DNA from: Symplocastrum torsivum CPER-KK1
GTDB lineage: Bacteria > Cyanobacteriota > Cyanobacteriia > Cyanobacteriales > Coleofasciculaceae
Length of the DNA: 64,000 bases
Assembly (NCBI GenBank): GCA_019358875.1
Contig: JAHHIF010000009.1
Location: 62,001-126,000, forward strand
Direction of reading: 5' to 3'
Positions 55,048 through 63,582 of the stretch are shown here, in pieces; positions within the stretch are counted from its first letter, which is position 1; each line of letters starts with the position of its first letter. The notes under the pieces are model-generated. The model did no database searches and was not told the origin of the DNA. It was given only the letters and a program-made list of their open reading frames with translations. The position numbers were made by a program, and so were the translations under genes.

Positions 55048-55339
55048 GAGCTACCGCGAATATCTGATTTCATCTCTCAAAGCTCCTGAAAGGGCTGCTG
55101 GTTATATTGGGGTTATGTTGGAATTGGACGAAGAAGGTTTTGAACCTGAACTGCTCCGTTCGGCTCTCAAAGAGGTGATGGAAGCGCGTGAGCAGATGAA
55201 CAATCTCTCGGAAGAAGCTAAACAGCGTTATGAGAAACTTGACAAGATGCTGTTAGAAACAAAAGGTGCTGAAATTTATAGTCTGATTGAATTTCTGGAT
55301 GCACTGGGGTTTCGGATTGCGATCGCACCCAAAGATTAA
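55019..55339 (+). CDS. Addiction module antidote protein (HigA-like), orphan
   Basis: A 106-residue antidote. The segment SYREYLISSLKAPERAAGYIGVMLELDEEG and a C-terminal IYSLIEFLDALGFRIAIAP are described here by their ends: an antidote helix pair then an HTH-like domain of the COG3636 type. ATG 55019 has GGAGAG upstream. Its toxin partner is decayed, so it is now an orphan antitoxin that could still bind DNA or neutralise related toxins. Confidence 0.8.
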   Translation: MKEVKTQRSRSYREYLISSLKAPERAAGYIGVMLELDEEGFEPELLRSALKEVMEAREQMNNLSEEAKQRYEKLDKMLLETKGAEIYSLIEFLDALGFRIAIAPKD

Positions 55340-55365
55340 GAGAGGAAAGCTAGCTGGAGGCGTTG

Positions 55366-55512
55366 CTACCACTGAATTTCTCCATGAGCAAGACGTTCCT
55401 CATAGTCTTCTAAATTCGGTAAGTAGTCAGCGAAGTCTGATTCAGCAATTTCTAGATTTCCTGTTTCGGAGAGTGACAGAAGCTGTTCACGGACGCGATC
55501 GCATCCGTTAGG
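55366..55512 (-). pseudogene. Truncated antitoxin-like protein
   Basis: A minus-strand frame encodes about 48 residues ending YLPNLEDYEERLAHGEIQW and a TAG stop at 55366-55368. It has no start codon and meets a stop upstream. The acidic ending resembles small cyanobacterial antitoxins, but I cannot name the family. Confidence 0.45.
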
Positions 55513-55618
55513 TCATACAAGAAACCATTCTGTTTTCTTAGGAGAGGGATAGCGCTTTGTTTCAGTCTAGTAGATCGTATTGTGCAGAGAAAACGCGATC
55601 GCAAATTCATGGTATTAC

Positions 55619-56005
55619 CTACCAAGCCAATTTAACTGGATACTGAGCAAATATCGGATCGCGACTAATCAGGACAGCATCTTCAACATTTGCCTGAGCA
55701 ATCAATAGGCGGTCGAATGGGTCTTTGTGATGGGTCGGTAAGTTCTCCAGTGCTAAAACATCCGTAAGAGTAATAGGTAGCACTTCGATGTAATTAGTTT
55801 GCTGCTGGCTTTCAATAACTTGTGCCCAAGGCAGATTGAGTTTCAGTTTTCCTAATTGGAGCTTGATTTGCATTTCCCAGATGCTAGCAACACTTAGCAG
55901 TAAAGTGTTTGCCTGATCTTGACACAACTCTAGGGTCTTCTGTGAAAGCTTGGTTGGCTCACTATCCCACCAAATAAAGGTATGGGTATCCAGCAGCAAC
56001 TTCAT
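55619..56005 (-). CDS. PIN-domain toxin, VapC-like
   Basis: A 128-residue PIN protein with LLLDTHTFIWW at the start, SVASIWEMQIK, and DPFDRLLIAQA near residue 94 holding conserved acidic residues. Predicted ribonuclease toxin. Its start overlaps the antitoxin stop by 4 bp. It differs in sequence type from the VapC at 22165. Confidence 0.85.
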   Translation of the reverse strand: MKLLLDTHTFIWWDSEPTKLSQKTLELCQDQANTLLLSVASIWEMQIKLQLGKLKLNLPWAQVIESQQQTNYIEVLPITLTDVLALENLPTHHKDPFDRLLIAQANVEDAVLISRDPIFAQYPVKLAW

Positions 56006-56238
56006 GCCTCCCCTATCCAGAATTCTTCAGGTAAAGGCTCATCAAAATCATCACTTGTCCAGATTGCTCCAGTGTGTAACCCTGCAATACGTGGTGTAGT
56101 TGGTGAGGCAATTGGTACTAGACGGGCAAGCGGAGTGCTACCTTCTGTCAGTACAATCTCCGTACCTTCAACCACTAAAGACAATAACTCCTTCAAGCTC
56201 ATCTGTGCTTCACGCACATCAACTGTTTTCGTAGGCAT
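56002..56238 (-). CDS. Phd/YefM-like antitoxin
   Basis: A 78-residue antitoxin with TVDVREAQMSLKELLSLVVEG and LARLVPI, the Phd/YefM N-terminal DNA-binding fold, and a C-terminal LPEEFW toxin-binding tail. ATG 56238 has GGAGAA upstream. It overlaps the PIN toxin gene as ATGA. Confidence 0.8.
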   Translation of the reverse strand: MPTKTVDVREAQMSLKELLSLVVEGTEIVLTEGSTPLARLVPIASPTTPRIAGLHTGAIWTSDDFDEPLPEEFWIGEA

Positions 56239-56360
56239 TGCTAGTTCTCCAACATACAACTCAGAATAACTCCTGAATACGATTTCATACAGAAACCCTT
56301 GCAGCAATCTCCTGATAAAGAGAAAATGCGATCGCATCCTGAAGAGAACACACGCTTCGT

Positions 56361-56573
56361 CTACTCTTCCAGAACTTCAACCAAGTCTTCAATTGGAATA
56401 TCAAATGCACGAGCTAGCTTTTGGATTGCCGTGAAGTCAGTCATTGCCATCGCTTCCCGCCGAGTGTAGCTAGCGACTGTGCTGTAGTTTACTCCCGAAC
56501 GCTCGGCAACTTCCTTTAATGTCCAACCCTTCTCAGCAGCTAATTCTCGAATTCGCAGCCTAACTAGCCCCAT
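56361..56573 (-). CDS. XRE-family helix-turn-helix protein
   Basis: A 70-residue protein made of one Cro/C1-type HTH domain (WTLKEVAERSGVNYSTVASY, the recognition region). AAGGA precedes the ATG. It may be an antitoxin or a small regulator. No cognate partner is adjacent on the same strand. Confidence 0.8.
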   Translation of the reverse strand: MGLVRLRIRELAAEKGWTLKEVAERSGVNYSTVASYTRREAMAMTDFTAIQKLARAFDIPIEDLVEVLEE

Positions 56574-56706
56574 TTTATCCTTGACAGAATATGCAATTGC
56601 ATATTTAATCAAAATTGGCGTATAAGAGCGATCACCCCACAGCCTGGAAAACTTGAGGGCGATCGCCTTTCCTAACACAACCCACTTACGTGGGAAGGAT
56701 AGGTCT

Positions 56707-56967
56707 ATGATACCAACACCGCAGACTGGCAAGATGAAAAAGCTAGACCCCGCAACCTTTCGAGAAAAGGGGTGGCAGCTAATTACAGATAGGCAAGCGA
56801 TTCGCTCGATACTTAAAGCTATTGGCGTCAATGATGACGATTACCGCTCTCTGTATGTCCTGACTGGGGTAGACAATACTGTCAGCATTACTCGTTTTTG
56901 CTCAAAATCTGGGCAAAACACGCTCGAACGCTTTGGAGTGAGCAAAATTTATCTAGGAAGCCTCTGA
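56707..56967 (+). CDS. Hypothetical protein, 86 residues
   Basis: A soluble 86-residue frame starting MIPTPQTGKM, with GGAAGGA upstream. It has no family I recognise. The 3' end overlaps the convergent acetyltransferase gene by 19 bp. Confidence 0.5.
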   Translation: MIPTPQTGKMKKLDPATFREKGWQLITDRQAIRSILKAIGVNDDDYRSLYVLTGVDNTVSITRFCSKSGQNTLERFGVSKIYLGSL

Positions 56968-57416
56968 TACTGCATGATTACTACAGGAATTCTCAATAAC
57001 TTGCCTACTTTGGTCAAGCCAAACTTGAATTTGAGAGATTGCGGCAAATCCTGCCAAGAGACTGGTACAAAACCTAAGTGGGTGTAAAACATCGCTAGTT
57101 CCTGACCCAAACATTCGAGATAAAGTGGCAAAGTCGCCTCTTGAATTAGATGCTTCGCTAGAAAAGTACCTAAGCCACGCTTACGCCAAGCGGGTACAAC
57201 CACCAAACTACTCAATTCTTGTGCGCCAGTGAAGTTACGCAACTGTCCGCAAGCCACCATATGTGCCTCCGATGCAATCACCCAGAATTGCTGCCAGCGC
57301 ACCTGGGTTGGATCAAGTTTTTCAGACAAGACTAATTTGCGAATCGACCAAATATCCTTGGCAGAGGCACGGCGGAGAACAAGTCCTGGTGGTAACGATG
57401 AAGAACGCTCAGTCAT
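56949..57416 (-). CDS. GNAT-family N-acetyltransferase
   Basis: A 155-residue acetyltransferase. The acetyl-CoA loop is VVVPAWRKRGLGTFLAKHL (about residues 72-90), followed by LECLGQELAMFYTHLGFVPV. The acceptor is unknown. ATG 57416 has AAAGG upstream and is preferred to the ATG at 57434. Confidence 0.85.
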   Translation of the reverse strand: MTERSSSLPPGLVLRRASAKDIWSIRKLVLSEKLDPTQVRWQQFWVIASEAHMVACGQLRNFTGAQELSSLVVVPAWRKRGLGTFLAKHLIQEATLPLYLECLGQELAMFYTHLGFVPVSWQDLPQSLKFKFGLTKVGKLLRIPVVIMQYQRLPR

Positions 57417-57716
57417 CAACCTTTGAGGAATCATGTAGTGTTAGCGAAGCGATGATTATAGGTGATGCCAACAGGAATCGCTCACACTAGACAATTAAGT
57501 AATATTGCAATTGCCATAGTTAAGTAATAAATTGTCAAATTTGTCCAGCAGTATCAAAAGTATCCTTATTCTTATGAAGGCTGAACACAATAAACAGTTA
57601 CAGGATTTAGGCACCTCAATAGGGAAGCAAACCTCTAAAGATTCCAGCAACTCTCCTTTAGTCGTTTCTCCCAACCGTGTAAGTCCTTGCATTAACAACT
57701 ACAACTACTTGAAGTA
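57417..57716. other. Spacer before the universal stress gene
   Basis: About 300 bp with a possible 61-codon frame but no supported gene. Confidence 0.35.
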
Positions 57717-58562
57717 ATGATTGAAAAAATTTTGCTAACCGTCGCTGGTCGGGGACTGTGTGAAGAGATGCTCAATATGCTGATGGAGGTTCCCTTCATG
57801 CAAAAAGCATCAGTCACCGTCTTGCACGTTGTACCTCCTCAAGTCACAGCCGAAGCCATGTCCGCCAAGTTGGAACAGGGAGGCAAGATTCTGGCAGAGG
57901 CTGTCAAGTCTTTAAAAATAGACCCCAGCCGAATCACCCCTCGTCTCAAACAGGGAGACCCCAAAGACGTAGTACTCCAAGTCGCTGACGAAGAGGATTC
58001 TGACCTAATTATTATGGGTTCTAGAGGGCTAAAGCGATTAGAATCCATTTTGCAAAACTCAGTTAGCCAGTACGTTTTCCAATTGTCAGCCCGCCCCATG
58101 TTGTTGGTAAAAGACGATACTTATGTCAAAAAAGTTAGGCACGTCATGGTGGCAATGGATAAATCTGATGCAGCTAAACAAAGCTTAAACTTAGCCCTAT
58201 CACTCATCAAAAACATTAATGGTAGTAAGCTATCTCTGGTTCATGTTAACCCTGATAGTCGCAAATCTAGCGAAGCCACAACGAATGCAGAAGACGATCC
58301 AGTTTTAGCCGCCGCCGCCGCTGAAGCGAAAAAGCAAGGGGTGGATTACCGTTGTATCAATAGTAGTGGTAAAGCAGGGCAAGAAATTTGCCGATTGGCG
58401 GAGGAAATGAATGTGGATTTGTTGATTCTTGGTTCTCCCGATCGCCGTCCTTCGATCGCCAAAACTCTACCCGATTTGGATAGATTATTGGGATCTTCCC
58501 TCTCAGACTACGTCCGGGTATATGCCAACTGTCCGGTTTTATTAGCACGCACGCTTGATTAA
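57717..58562 (+). CDS. Tandem universal stress protein
   Basis: A 281-residue protein made of two UspA domains (about 1-135 and 140-281). Domain 1 has the ATP-binding-type IIMGSRGLKRLESILQNSVSQYV; domain 2 has LLILGSPDRRP but a less typical nucleotide loop (LLGSSLSDYV). Such tandem Usp proteins bind nucleotide and are linked to stress tolerance; the partner is unknown. Confidence 0.88.
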   Translation: MIEKILLTVAGRGLCEEMLNMLMEVPFMQKASVTVLHVVPPQVTAEAMSAKLEQGGKILAEAVKSLKIDPSRITPRLKQGDPKDVVLQVADEEDSDLIIMGSRGLKRLESILQNSVSQYVFQLSARPMLLVKDDTYVKKVRHVMVAMDKSDAAKQSLNLALSLIKNINGSKLSLVHVNPDSRKSSEATTNAEDDPVLAAAAAEAKKQGVDYRCINSSGKAGQEICRLAEEMNVDLLILGSPDRRPSIAKTLPDLDRLLGSSLSDYVRVYANCPVLLARTLD

Positions 58563-58679
58563 ACCTAGCTTTGGGGATTGGTGATTGGGACAAATGAAAT
58601 AGCGATTGTACGCGACTTCCTTTGGATAAGAATTCTTTCCCAGCCACCAGCCCCCAATCTCCAGTCGCAAAGCGCAACA

Positions 58680-58722
58680 AAAACCCCCACCTAGCTTAAA
58701 GCCAGGAATGGGGGTTTTGTTA
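58680..58722. terminator. Bidirectional terminator
   Basis: AAAACCCCCA (58680-58689) pairs with TGGGGGTTTT (58709-58718), with T-runs on both strands. It separates the convergent universal stress gene and psbM. Confidence 0.8.
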
Positions 58723-58741
58723 ACGGCAGATTGTAATTAAT

Positions 58742-58855
58742 TTAATTTTTGTTGCTTTCGCGGCTAGCCGTTTGGATGTACAGAACCAACAGGAAAACTG
58801 TGGGAACCAGCACAAATAGAATGCTGGCAATAAACCCTAAATCGTTAACTTGCAT
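58742..58855 (-). CDS. psbM: Photosystem II reaction centre protein M
   Basis: A 37-residue single-span protein starting [18 protein letters not shown], which is PsbM. It sits at the photosystem II dimer interface and helps stabilise the dimer. The gene is short and easily missed. It is followed by a bidirectional terminator. Confidence 0.95.
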   Translation of the reverse strand: MQVNDLGFIASILFVLVPTVFLLVLYIQTASRESNKN

Positions 58856-58942
58856 TGAATCAGTGCCTCTAAATTGTTTTTAGCCCACTCCCTTAGGATA
58901 TCATTAACGCTCTTATCGCATCGCAGCTATCTTGATTGAGTT

Positions 58943-59239
58943 TCACGGCTTTGTTTTTACACTTACTGGACCATTCACTAAGGCTTGGCAAGCTAAGCGG
59001 TAACTATCAGGCTTCTTCTTAAGTTTTCGTGTTTCTACTGGTGTCCGAGGTGAAAGATTGTCCACCCCTTCTACAATCTCAACAATGCAAGTACCGCATT
59101 GACCATAACCTCCACAATTCATCATTTTTCCTCTGAATGTGTAGATATCAACGCCATTTTGCAGAGCTTTCTCTCTTAAGTTAGCTCCATCAGCGGCAAT
59201 GACCTCTTGGTCTTCCTTGACAAATTTGATATTAGCCAT
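58943..59239 (-). CDS. 2Fe-2S ferredoxin
   Basis: A 98-residue plant-type ferredoxin with cluster cysteines in [15 protein letters not shown] and a fourth in LACQAL. It carries electrons; the C-terminal and spacing differences ([10 protein letters not shown] instead of CRAGACSTC) suggest a variant rather than the main photosynthetic ferredoxin. ATG 59239 has GGAGAAG upstream. It lies 87 bp upstream of psbM on the same strand, so co-transcription is possible. Confidence 0.88.
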   Translation of the reverse strand: MANIKFVKEDQEVIAADGANLREKALQNGVDIYTFRGKMMNCGGYGQCGTCIVEIVEGVDNLSPRTPVETRKLKKKPDSYRLACQALVNGPVSVKTKP

Positions 59240-59324
59240 CACTTCTCCAGACTCTCAGCGTATCCTTATTTTATTAAGGAATGTTAAATAATTCTAAGTT
59301 CAGGAAACTGGAGAACGACTCCAA

Positions 59325-61310
59325 CTAGGGTAAATCGAAAAGATTACTGTCAGGAAGATTGCTAATTGCCCGTTGCAGAGCAGCTAGCGCCCGATTGTAG
59401 TCAAGAATTGCATTGAGTCGGTTGACTCTAGCACGGGTTAGCTCAGTTTGCTGAGTAATCACCTCCGCTTGGGTACCAACCCCTGCCTGAAATCGTAGCC
59501 GTGCTAATCGTAAACTTTCTTGGGCTTGTTCCAGGGCAAAAGAAGCCGTTTGAATATTCTCCTCGTTGGCACTTAATTCAAAAAAGGCTTGTTCTACCTC
59601 TAAGCGTACCTGATTGCGTAGGTCAGCAAAACGGTTTTCTGCGATCGCAATATCAGTTTCCTCGGCTCTGGCTCTGGCTCTGGCTGCTCCAGCATCAAAA
59701 AAATTCCACTGCAACCGCGCCCCTAAAGTCAACCCATCCGCAGGTCCAAGGTCATCGTCCAATACCCCAAGGATATTGTAGCTAGCAAATAAACTTGCTT
59801 GAGGTCTGATCGCCGCTAGAGCTGCACGCCGTTGCTGTTGGCTAATATTTCGATTCGCTAGCTGCTGTTCCAACTCGGCTCGATTTTTCAGAGCCAAAAT
59901 AATACTCTGTTCCAACGATAATTCCCAATCACCAGCCACTTCAATCGGGTCTGCCGCCGAGACTTCCACTGGCTGAGCTAAACTCAACAACTGAGTAAGC
60001 TGGCGTCGTCTAATTCGTTGCTGACTAACAGCTCTAATTAAACCTTGGTTTTCATTGGCGAGTTGCACCTGCGCCTGCAAGACATCAAATCGTGTACCTA
60101 ATCCCGCTTGTTCCAGCAACTGGGCATCGCGTAAACTCCGGGCAGCATCAGTTACAGCGGCTTGGGAAATTTCAACTTGTGCATCAGCCTCCTGCAAATC
60201 GTAGTAGGAACGGGAGGTATCCAGGCGCAGTTGTTGAAAAATGCGTTCTACATCTAGCTGCTGGAAGCGCACCTGTTCTCGTGATGCCCGGATATTGGCT
60301 GAACGTCGCCCAGCCGTCAATAGGTCATAACTCAATTCCACCGTTCCATTGAAGGATGTTGAAGTCGTATCATCGTCAATATCTTGAGATAATGGATTGT
60401 TCGCTTGTGCCTCATCAATGCCTAGCTCCCTACTTGCAGAATCGGAGCGAGTAAAATCTGCACTAAACGATGCTGTCGGATACTCAGCAGCTAAAGCTTC
60501 TTGTAGCTGAGCCTGGGAGCGTTCTAAGGTTAGTCTGGCTTCTGCGAGATCTCGATTATTACGCTGCGCCAGTTCGAGCGCCTGTTGTAGGGTAATCGGC
60601 TGTGTGGTTTGAACTTGGACTTCCTCCGCTTCAGTAGGGAACAGTAGCGGATTAGCGCTAGGGTTGAGAAATTCTGGTGCTGAACCCTGGTTTCCTGGTG
60701 GGGATTGGGCAATGTCAGATGCTGGAGACTGAACAATTGTTGGCGCAACGATATCCTGTGAGGTTTCAGCCACGTCGGGATTATTGGCTGTGTTTTCCTC
60801 TAGGCGATCTGCTTGCAGCAGCGCTGAACGTAGCGGTTCCGCTTCGCTAACGCGATCGCGTCCTACTTGCTCAGTTAGAGTCGCTGACGCTTGGCTAACA
60901 CTATCAAATTTTTCTTTTTCGTCACCAACCCATTCAGGGATTTGTAACTCATTGACAGAAACACTCTCCTCTTCAGCTTCCTTAGCTTCCGCACTTGTGC
61001 CACTCTCATCTGAGTCTGTAAGTGAATGATTCGGGACAAGGTTACTTTCTTGAGTATCTGCCTCTGTCGGCACCTCATCGTCTGAGATGACAACCGATGG
61101 ATTGAGTTCATCGTCCTCCTCAGCTTCTCTTCGGTCAGCCTCTTGTGAGTCTTGAGAAAATTCTACCTCTGGCTTGGCATCCTGGCTTTGGGCCCGATGA
61201 CTCTGAGGCTCACTAATCAATGGAATATCTTTTGAGGTTCCAGGCTCTATATAGCTCAAAGCGATCGCAGCCCCAACGCCTAAAGCCACGAAATGACGAA
61301 CACTTGGCAT
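59325..61310 (-). CDS. TolC-family outer-membrane efflux protein
   Basis: A 661-residue protein. A short signal-like N-terminus is followed by an acidic, Ser/Glu-rich region of about 170 residues (about 30-215) that is probably disordered and unusual for TolC. Two outer-membrane efflux domains follow (from about 235), with long coiled-coil heptads. It forms the channel that exports substrates, presumably with the adaptor and pump encoded at 62217 and 63583. Confidence 0.85.
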   Translation of the reverse strand: MPSVRHFVALGVGAAIALSYIEPGTSKDIPLISEPQSHRAQSQDAKPEVEFSQDSQEADRREAEEDDELNPSVVISDDEVPTEADTQESNLVPNHSLTDSDESGTSAEAKEAEEESVSVNELQIPEWVGDEKEKFDSVSQASATLTEQVGRDRVSEAEPLRSALLQADRLEENTANNPDVAETSQDIVAPTIVQSPASDIAQSPPGNQGSAPEFLNPSANPLLFPTEAEEVQVQTTQPITLQQALELAQRNNRDLAEARLTLERSQAQLQEALAAEYPTASFSADFTRSDSASRELGIDEAQANNPLSQDIDDDTTSTSFNGTVELSYDLLTAGRRSANIRASREQVRFQQLDVERIFQQLRLDTSRSYYDLQEADAQVEISQAAVTDAARSLRDAQLLEQAGLGTRFDVLQAQVQLANENQGLIRAVSQQRIRRRQLTQLLSLAQPVEVSAADPIEVAGDWELSLEQSIILALKNRAELEQQLANRNISQQQRRAALAAIRPQASLFASYNILGVLDDDLGPADGLTLGARLQWNFFDAGAARARARAEETDIAIAENRFADLRNQVRLEVEQAFFELSANEENIQTASFALEQAQESLRLARLRFQAGVGTQAEVITQQTELTRARVNRLNAILDYNRALAALQRAISNLPDSNLFDLP

Positions 61311-61501
61311 AAGTTCTAAATTTTGGTCTTTAGCTTAAAAGAACTAATCTTCTTGCAGGATTTGCAACCCTTTGCAGAATAATCCCAAGCCTGTGTACTT
61401 GGCAAACGATCACAGGAGCTTAGTTTGGCAAAGAGACATAGCTTGAGAAATTCAGAAATTCTCTCACACCCCGTAGACACTCCGCAGCCGTACTAAATTT
61501 T

Positions 61502-62080
61502 TTAATCTTTGTAATCATAAAAAATTCTTTGGGATAAGCCGACAGGCGTTTCTGCTTGGCAGTCACTTTGGTAGCGTTCTTTCTCTAGTTGCTCCTTGAT
61601 CCATTCAATATCTGACCGAAGACCACTCAAGCATTGCTGTCCCACACTCTTCTGGTAGGGGTCAGTGAGTGCCTGATGTTCAACCTCAAAACTTTCAAGG
61701 CGTAGCTGACAGACATTTAAGCGATGCTCCAGTAATTTAATCCGTTCAGCGGGTTCTAGGTTGCCGAAGAAGAAAAACTTGATGAAAAAGCGAGAACGAC
61801 TGTTCACCCAACTTTCGTGGGGATGCTCAATCATCTTTTGATGCCATCGTTGATGCCCCTTGTCAGTTATACAGTAGGTTTTGCGACTTAACCCGGTTTC
61901 TGTCTGGTCTGTTACTAGGGTCGCGATTTCTCCTCGTTCCTCTAGACGCCTCAATAAGGGATAGATTGCACCATAGTTCACACTGATACTACTACTCATA
62001 AACAGCTCTAACTGCTGCTTCAAACGGTAGCCGTGCAGCGGTTCACACTGAAGTAGACCTAAAGTTGCTAGTTCAAGCAT
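61502..62080 (-). CDS. PadR-family transcriptional regulator
   Basis: A 192-residue PadR regulator with an N-terminal winged helix (LGLLQCEPLHGYRLKQQL, and VNYGAIYPLLRRLEERGEI) and a C-terminal dimerisation helix domain. PadR proteins often repress efflux genes and release DNA on ligand binding. It is divergent from the adaptor/pump genes and lies upstream of tolC, so it probably controls them. Confidence 0.88.
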   Translation of the reverse strand: MLELATLGLLQCEPLHGYRLKQQLELFMSSSISVNYGAIYPLLRRLEERGEIATLVTDQTETGLSRKTYCITDKGHQRWHQKMIEHPHESWVNSRSRFFIKFFFFGNLEPAERIKLLEHRLNVCQLRLESFEVEHQALTDPYQKSVGQQCLSGLRSDIEWIKEQLEKERYQSDCQAETPVGLSQRIFYDYKD

Positions 62081-62216
62081 TCATTTATCTATACCAGACT
62101 GATATACTATCGGAAAATATGCGCGTTCAGTCTACATTGCTTTAATTAGTTTTTCAAAACTGGAATAATCACCCTACGTTTGACGTTCAACAACTCAGCC
62201 AACCAAGGCAAGTGCA
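62081..62216. promoter_or_regulatory. Divergent promoter between padR and the efflux adaptor gene
   Basis: A 136-bp region. An imperfect symmetry ATACCAGACTGATAT (62091-62105) near the padR start may be a PadR operator; this is a guess from position. Confidence 0.35.
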
Positions 62217-63458
62217 ATGGCTAAACTCGGTGCCTCACTTTCTGGTAAATCTCTAGGTATAGTACTTCTACTTTTATTTCTAACCGGGGCTTGTAGTCGC
62301 GGTGAAGCTCCTCCAGGTGCAGCAGGAGGCGCACCTCCAGGAGTTCCGGTGAAACTTCAGGAGGTGGAAACAGGTACGATTGAGGAAAGCACTGAGATTG
62401 TTGGCTCACTAGAAGCCGATCGCTCGGTGATTTTGCGACCTGTTATAGAGGGTCGAGTCACTCAAATTTTTGTCTCAGAAGGAAGCCGCGTTGCCGCTGG
62501 CGCTCCAGTTGTGCAACTGAAGCCTGATAAAGGTCAGGCAGAAGTGACGGGTGCGATCGCAAATGTCAATGCACAACGAGCGGCGTTAAACAATGCCCAA
62601 GCTCAAATCAGTGCCGCAGAGGCGGAACGAGTCAGTGCAGAGGCTGACTTGCAACTTCAAAACGATCAATTTCAGCGGATTTCAACTCTTGTTGCTCAAG
62701 GAGCAATAGCAAGGCAACAGTTAGACCAAGTGAGACGCGATCGCGACGCTGCTCGTGCCGACCTAAACGCTGCCACAGAGAGAGTTCGAGCGGCTAGAGC
62801 AACGTTAGATCAGGAAAATTCTGCCCTCCAGCAAACCCAAGCCCAAGCTAACCTTGCGGGTGAAGAACTACAAGATACCAGAGTGGCTGCCCCGATTGCT
62901 GGTGTTGTTGGTGATGTCACAGTGAAGCTAGGCGACTTCGTTAATACGAGTAGCACCCTGACGACGATTATCCAAAATCAATCATTAAGCCTCAACATCA
63001 CCATTCCAGTTGAACGCGCCTCTCAATTGCGCGTTGGGCTTCCTGTACAGCTAACTGGACCAAAAGACGAGGCTACCATCGGCACAGGTCGAATTAGCTT
63101 TGTCTCACCTCAAGTCAATTCCCAATCCCAGGCTATCCTCGCCAAAGCCACCTTTCCCAACCCGGAAGGTAACCTACGAGACGGACAGTTAGTAAGATCT
63201 AGGGTGATTTGGAATAGAAGTCCCGGTGTTTCCATCCCCACAACAGCCATATCGCGTGTAGCTGGGCAGACTTTTGTTTTTGTTGCACAACAACCGCAAG
63301 GAGAATCCAAACTCATCGCTCGTCAAAAGCCTGTGAAACTAGGCGAAATTCAAGGTAACAATTACCAGGTCATTGAAGGATTGCAAGCCGGAGAAAAAAT
63401 CATCGTTTCTGGCATTCTCAATTTGTCTGATGGCGCTCCCATCATCCCTCAGTCATAA
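62217..63458 (+). CDS. RND efflux periplasmic adaptor (HlyD/AcrA family lipoprotein)
   Basis: A 413-residue membrane fusion protein. A lipobox LTGAC with Cys26 indicates a lipid-anchored protein. A barrel-sandwich hybrid is split by a coiled coil (about 105-210), followed by DTRVAAPIAGVVGDVTVKLGDFV and a beta-barrel. It bridges the RND pump and the TolC channel. Confidence 0.92.
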   Translation: MAKLGASLSGKSLGIVLLLLFLTGACSRGEAPPGAAGGAPPGVPVKLQEVETGTIEESTEIVGSLEADRSVILRPVIEGRVTQIFVSEGSRVAAGAPVVQLKPDKGQAEVTGAIANVNAQRAALNNAQAQISAAEAERVSAEADLQLQNDQFQRISTLVAQGAIARQQLDQVRRDRDAARADLNAATERVRAARATLDQENSALQQTQAQANLAGEELQDTRVAAPIAGVVGDVTVKLGDFVNTSSTLTTIIQNQSLSLNITIPVERASQLRVGLPVQLTGPKDEATIGTGRISFVSPQVNSQSQAILAKATFPNPEGNLRDGQLVRSRVIWNRSPGVSIPTTAISRVAGQTFVFVAQQPQGESKLIARQKPVKLGEIQGNNYQVIEGLQAGEKIIVSGILNLSDGAPIIPQS

Positions 63459-63504
63459 AGGGAATTGGGAACTAGGGAAGTAGGCACGGGGAACTGAGTA
63501 CTAT

Positions 63505-63562
63505 CCAATCCCCAATCCCCAATCCCCAATCCCCAATCCCCAATCCCAATCCCCAATCCCCA
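63505..63562. repeat. STRR1-type tandem heptamer array, CCCCAAT
   Basis: About seven to eight tandem copies of CCCCAAT, one of them shortened to six bases. The unit matches the STRR1 repeats known from filamentous cyanobacteria. It fills the gap between the adaptor and pump genes, ending 20 bp before the pump start. Confidence 0.85.
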
Positions 63563-63582
63563 ACCACTAATCCCCTACTTCC

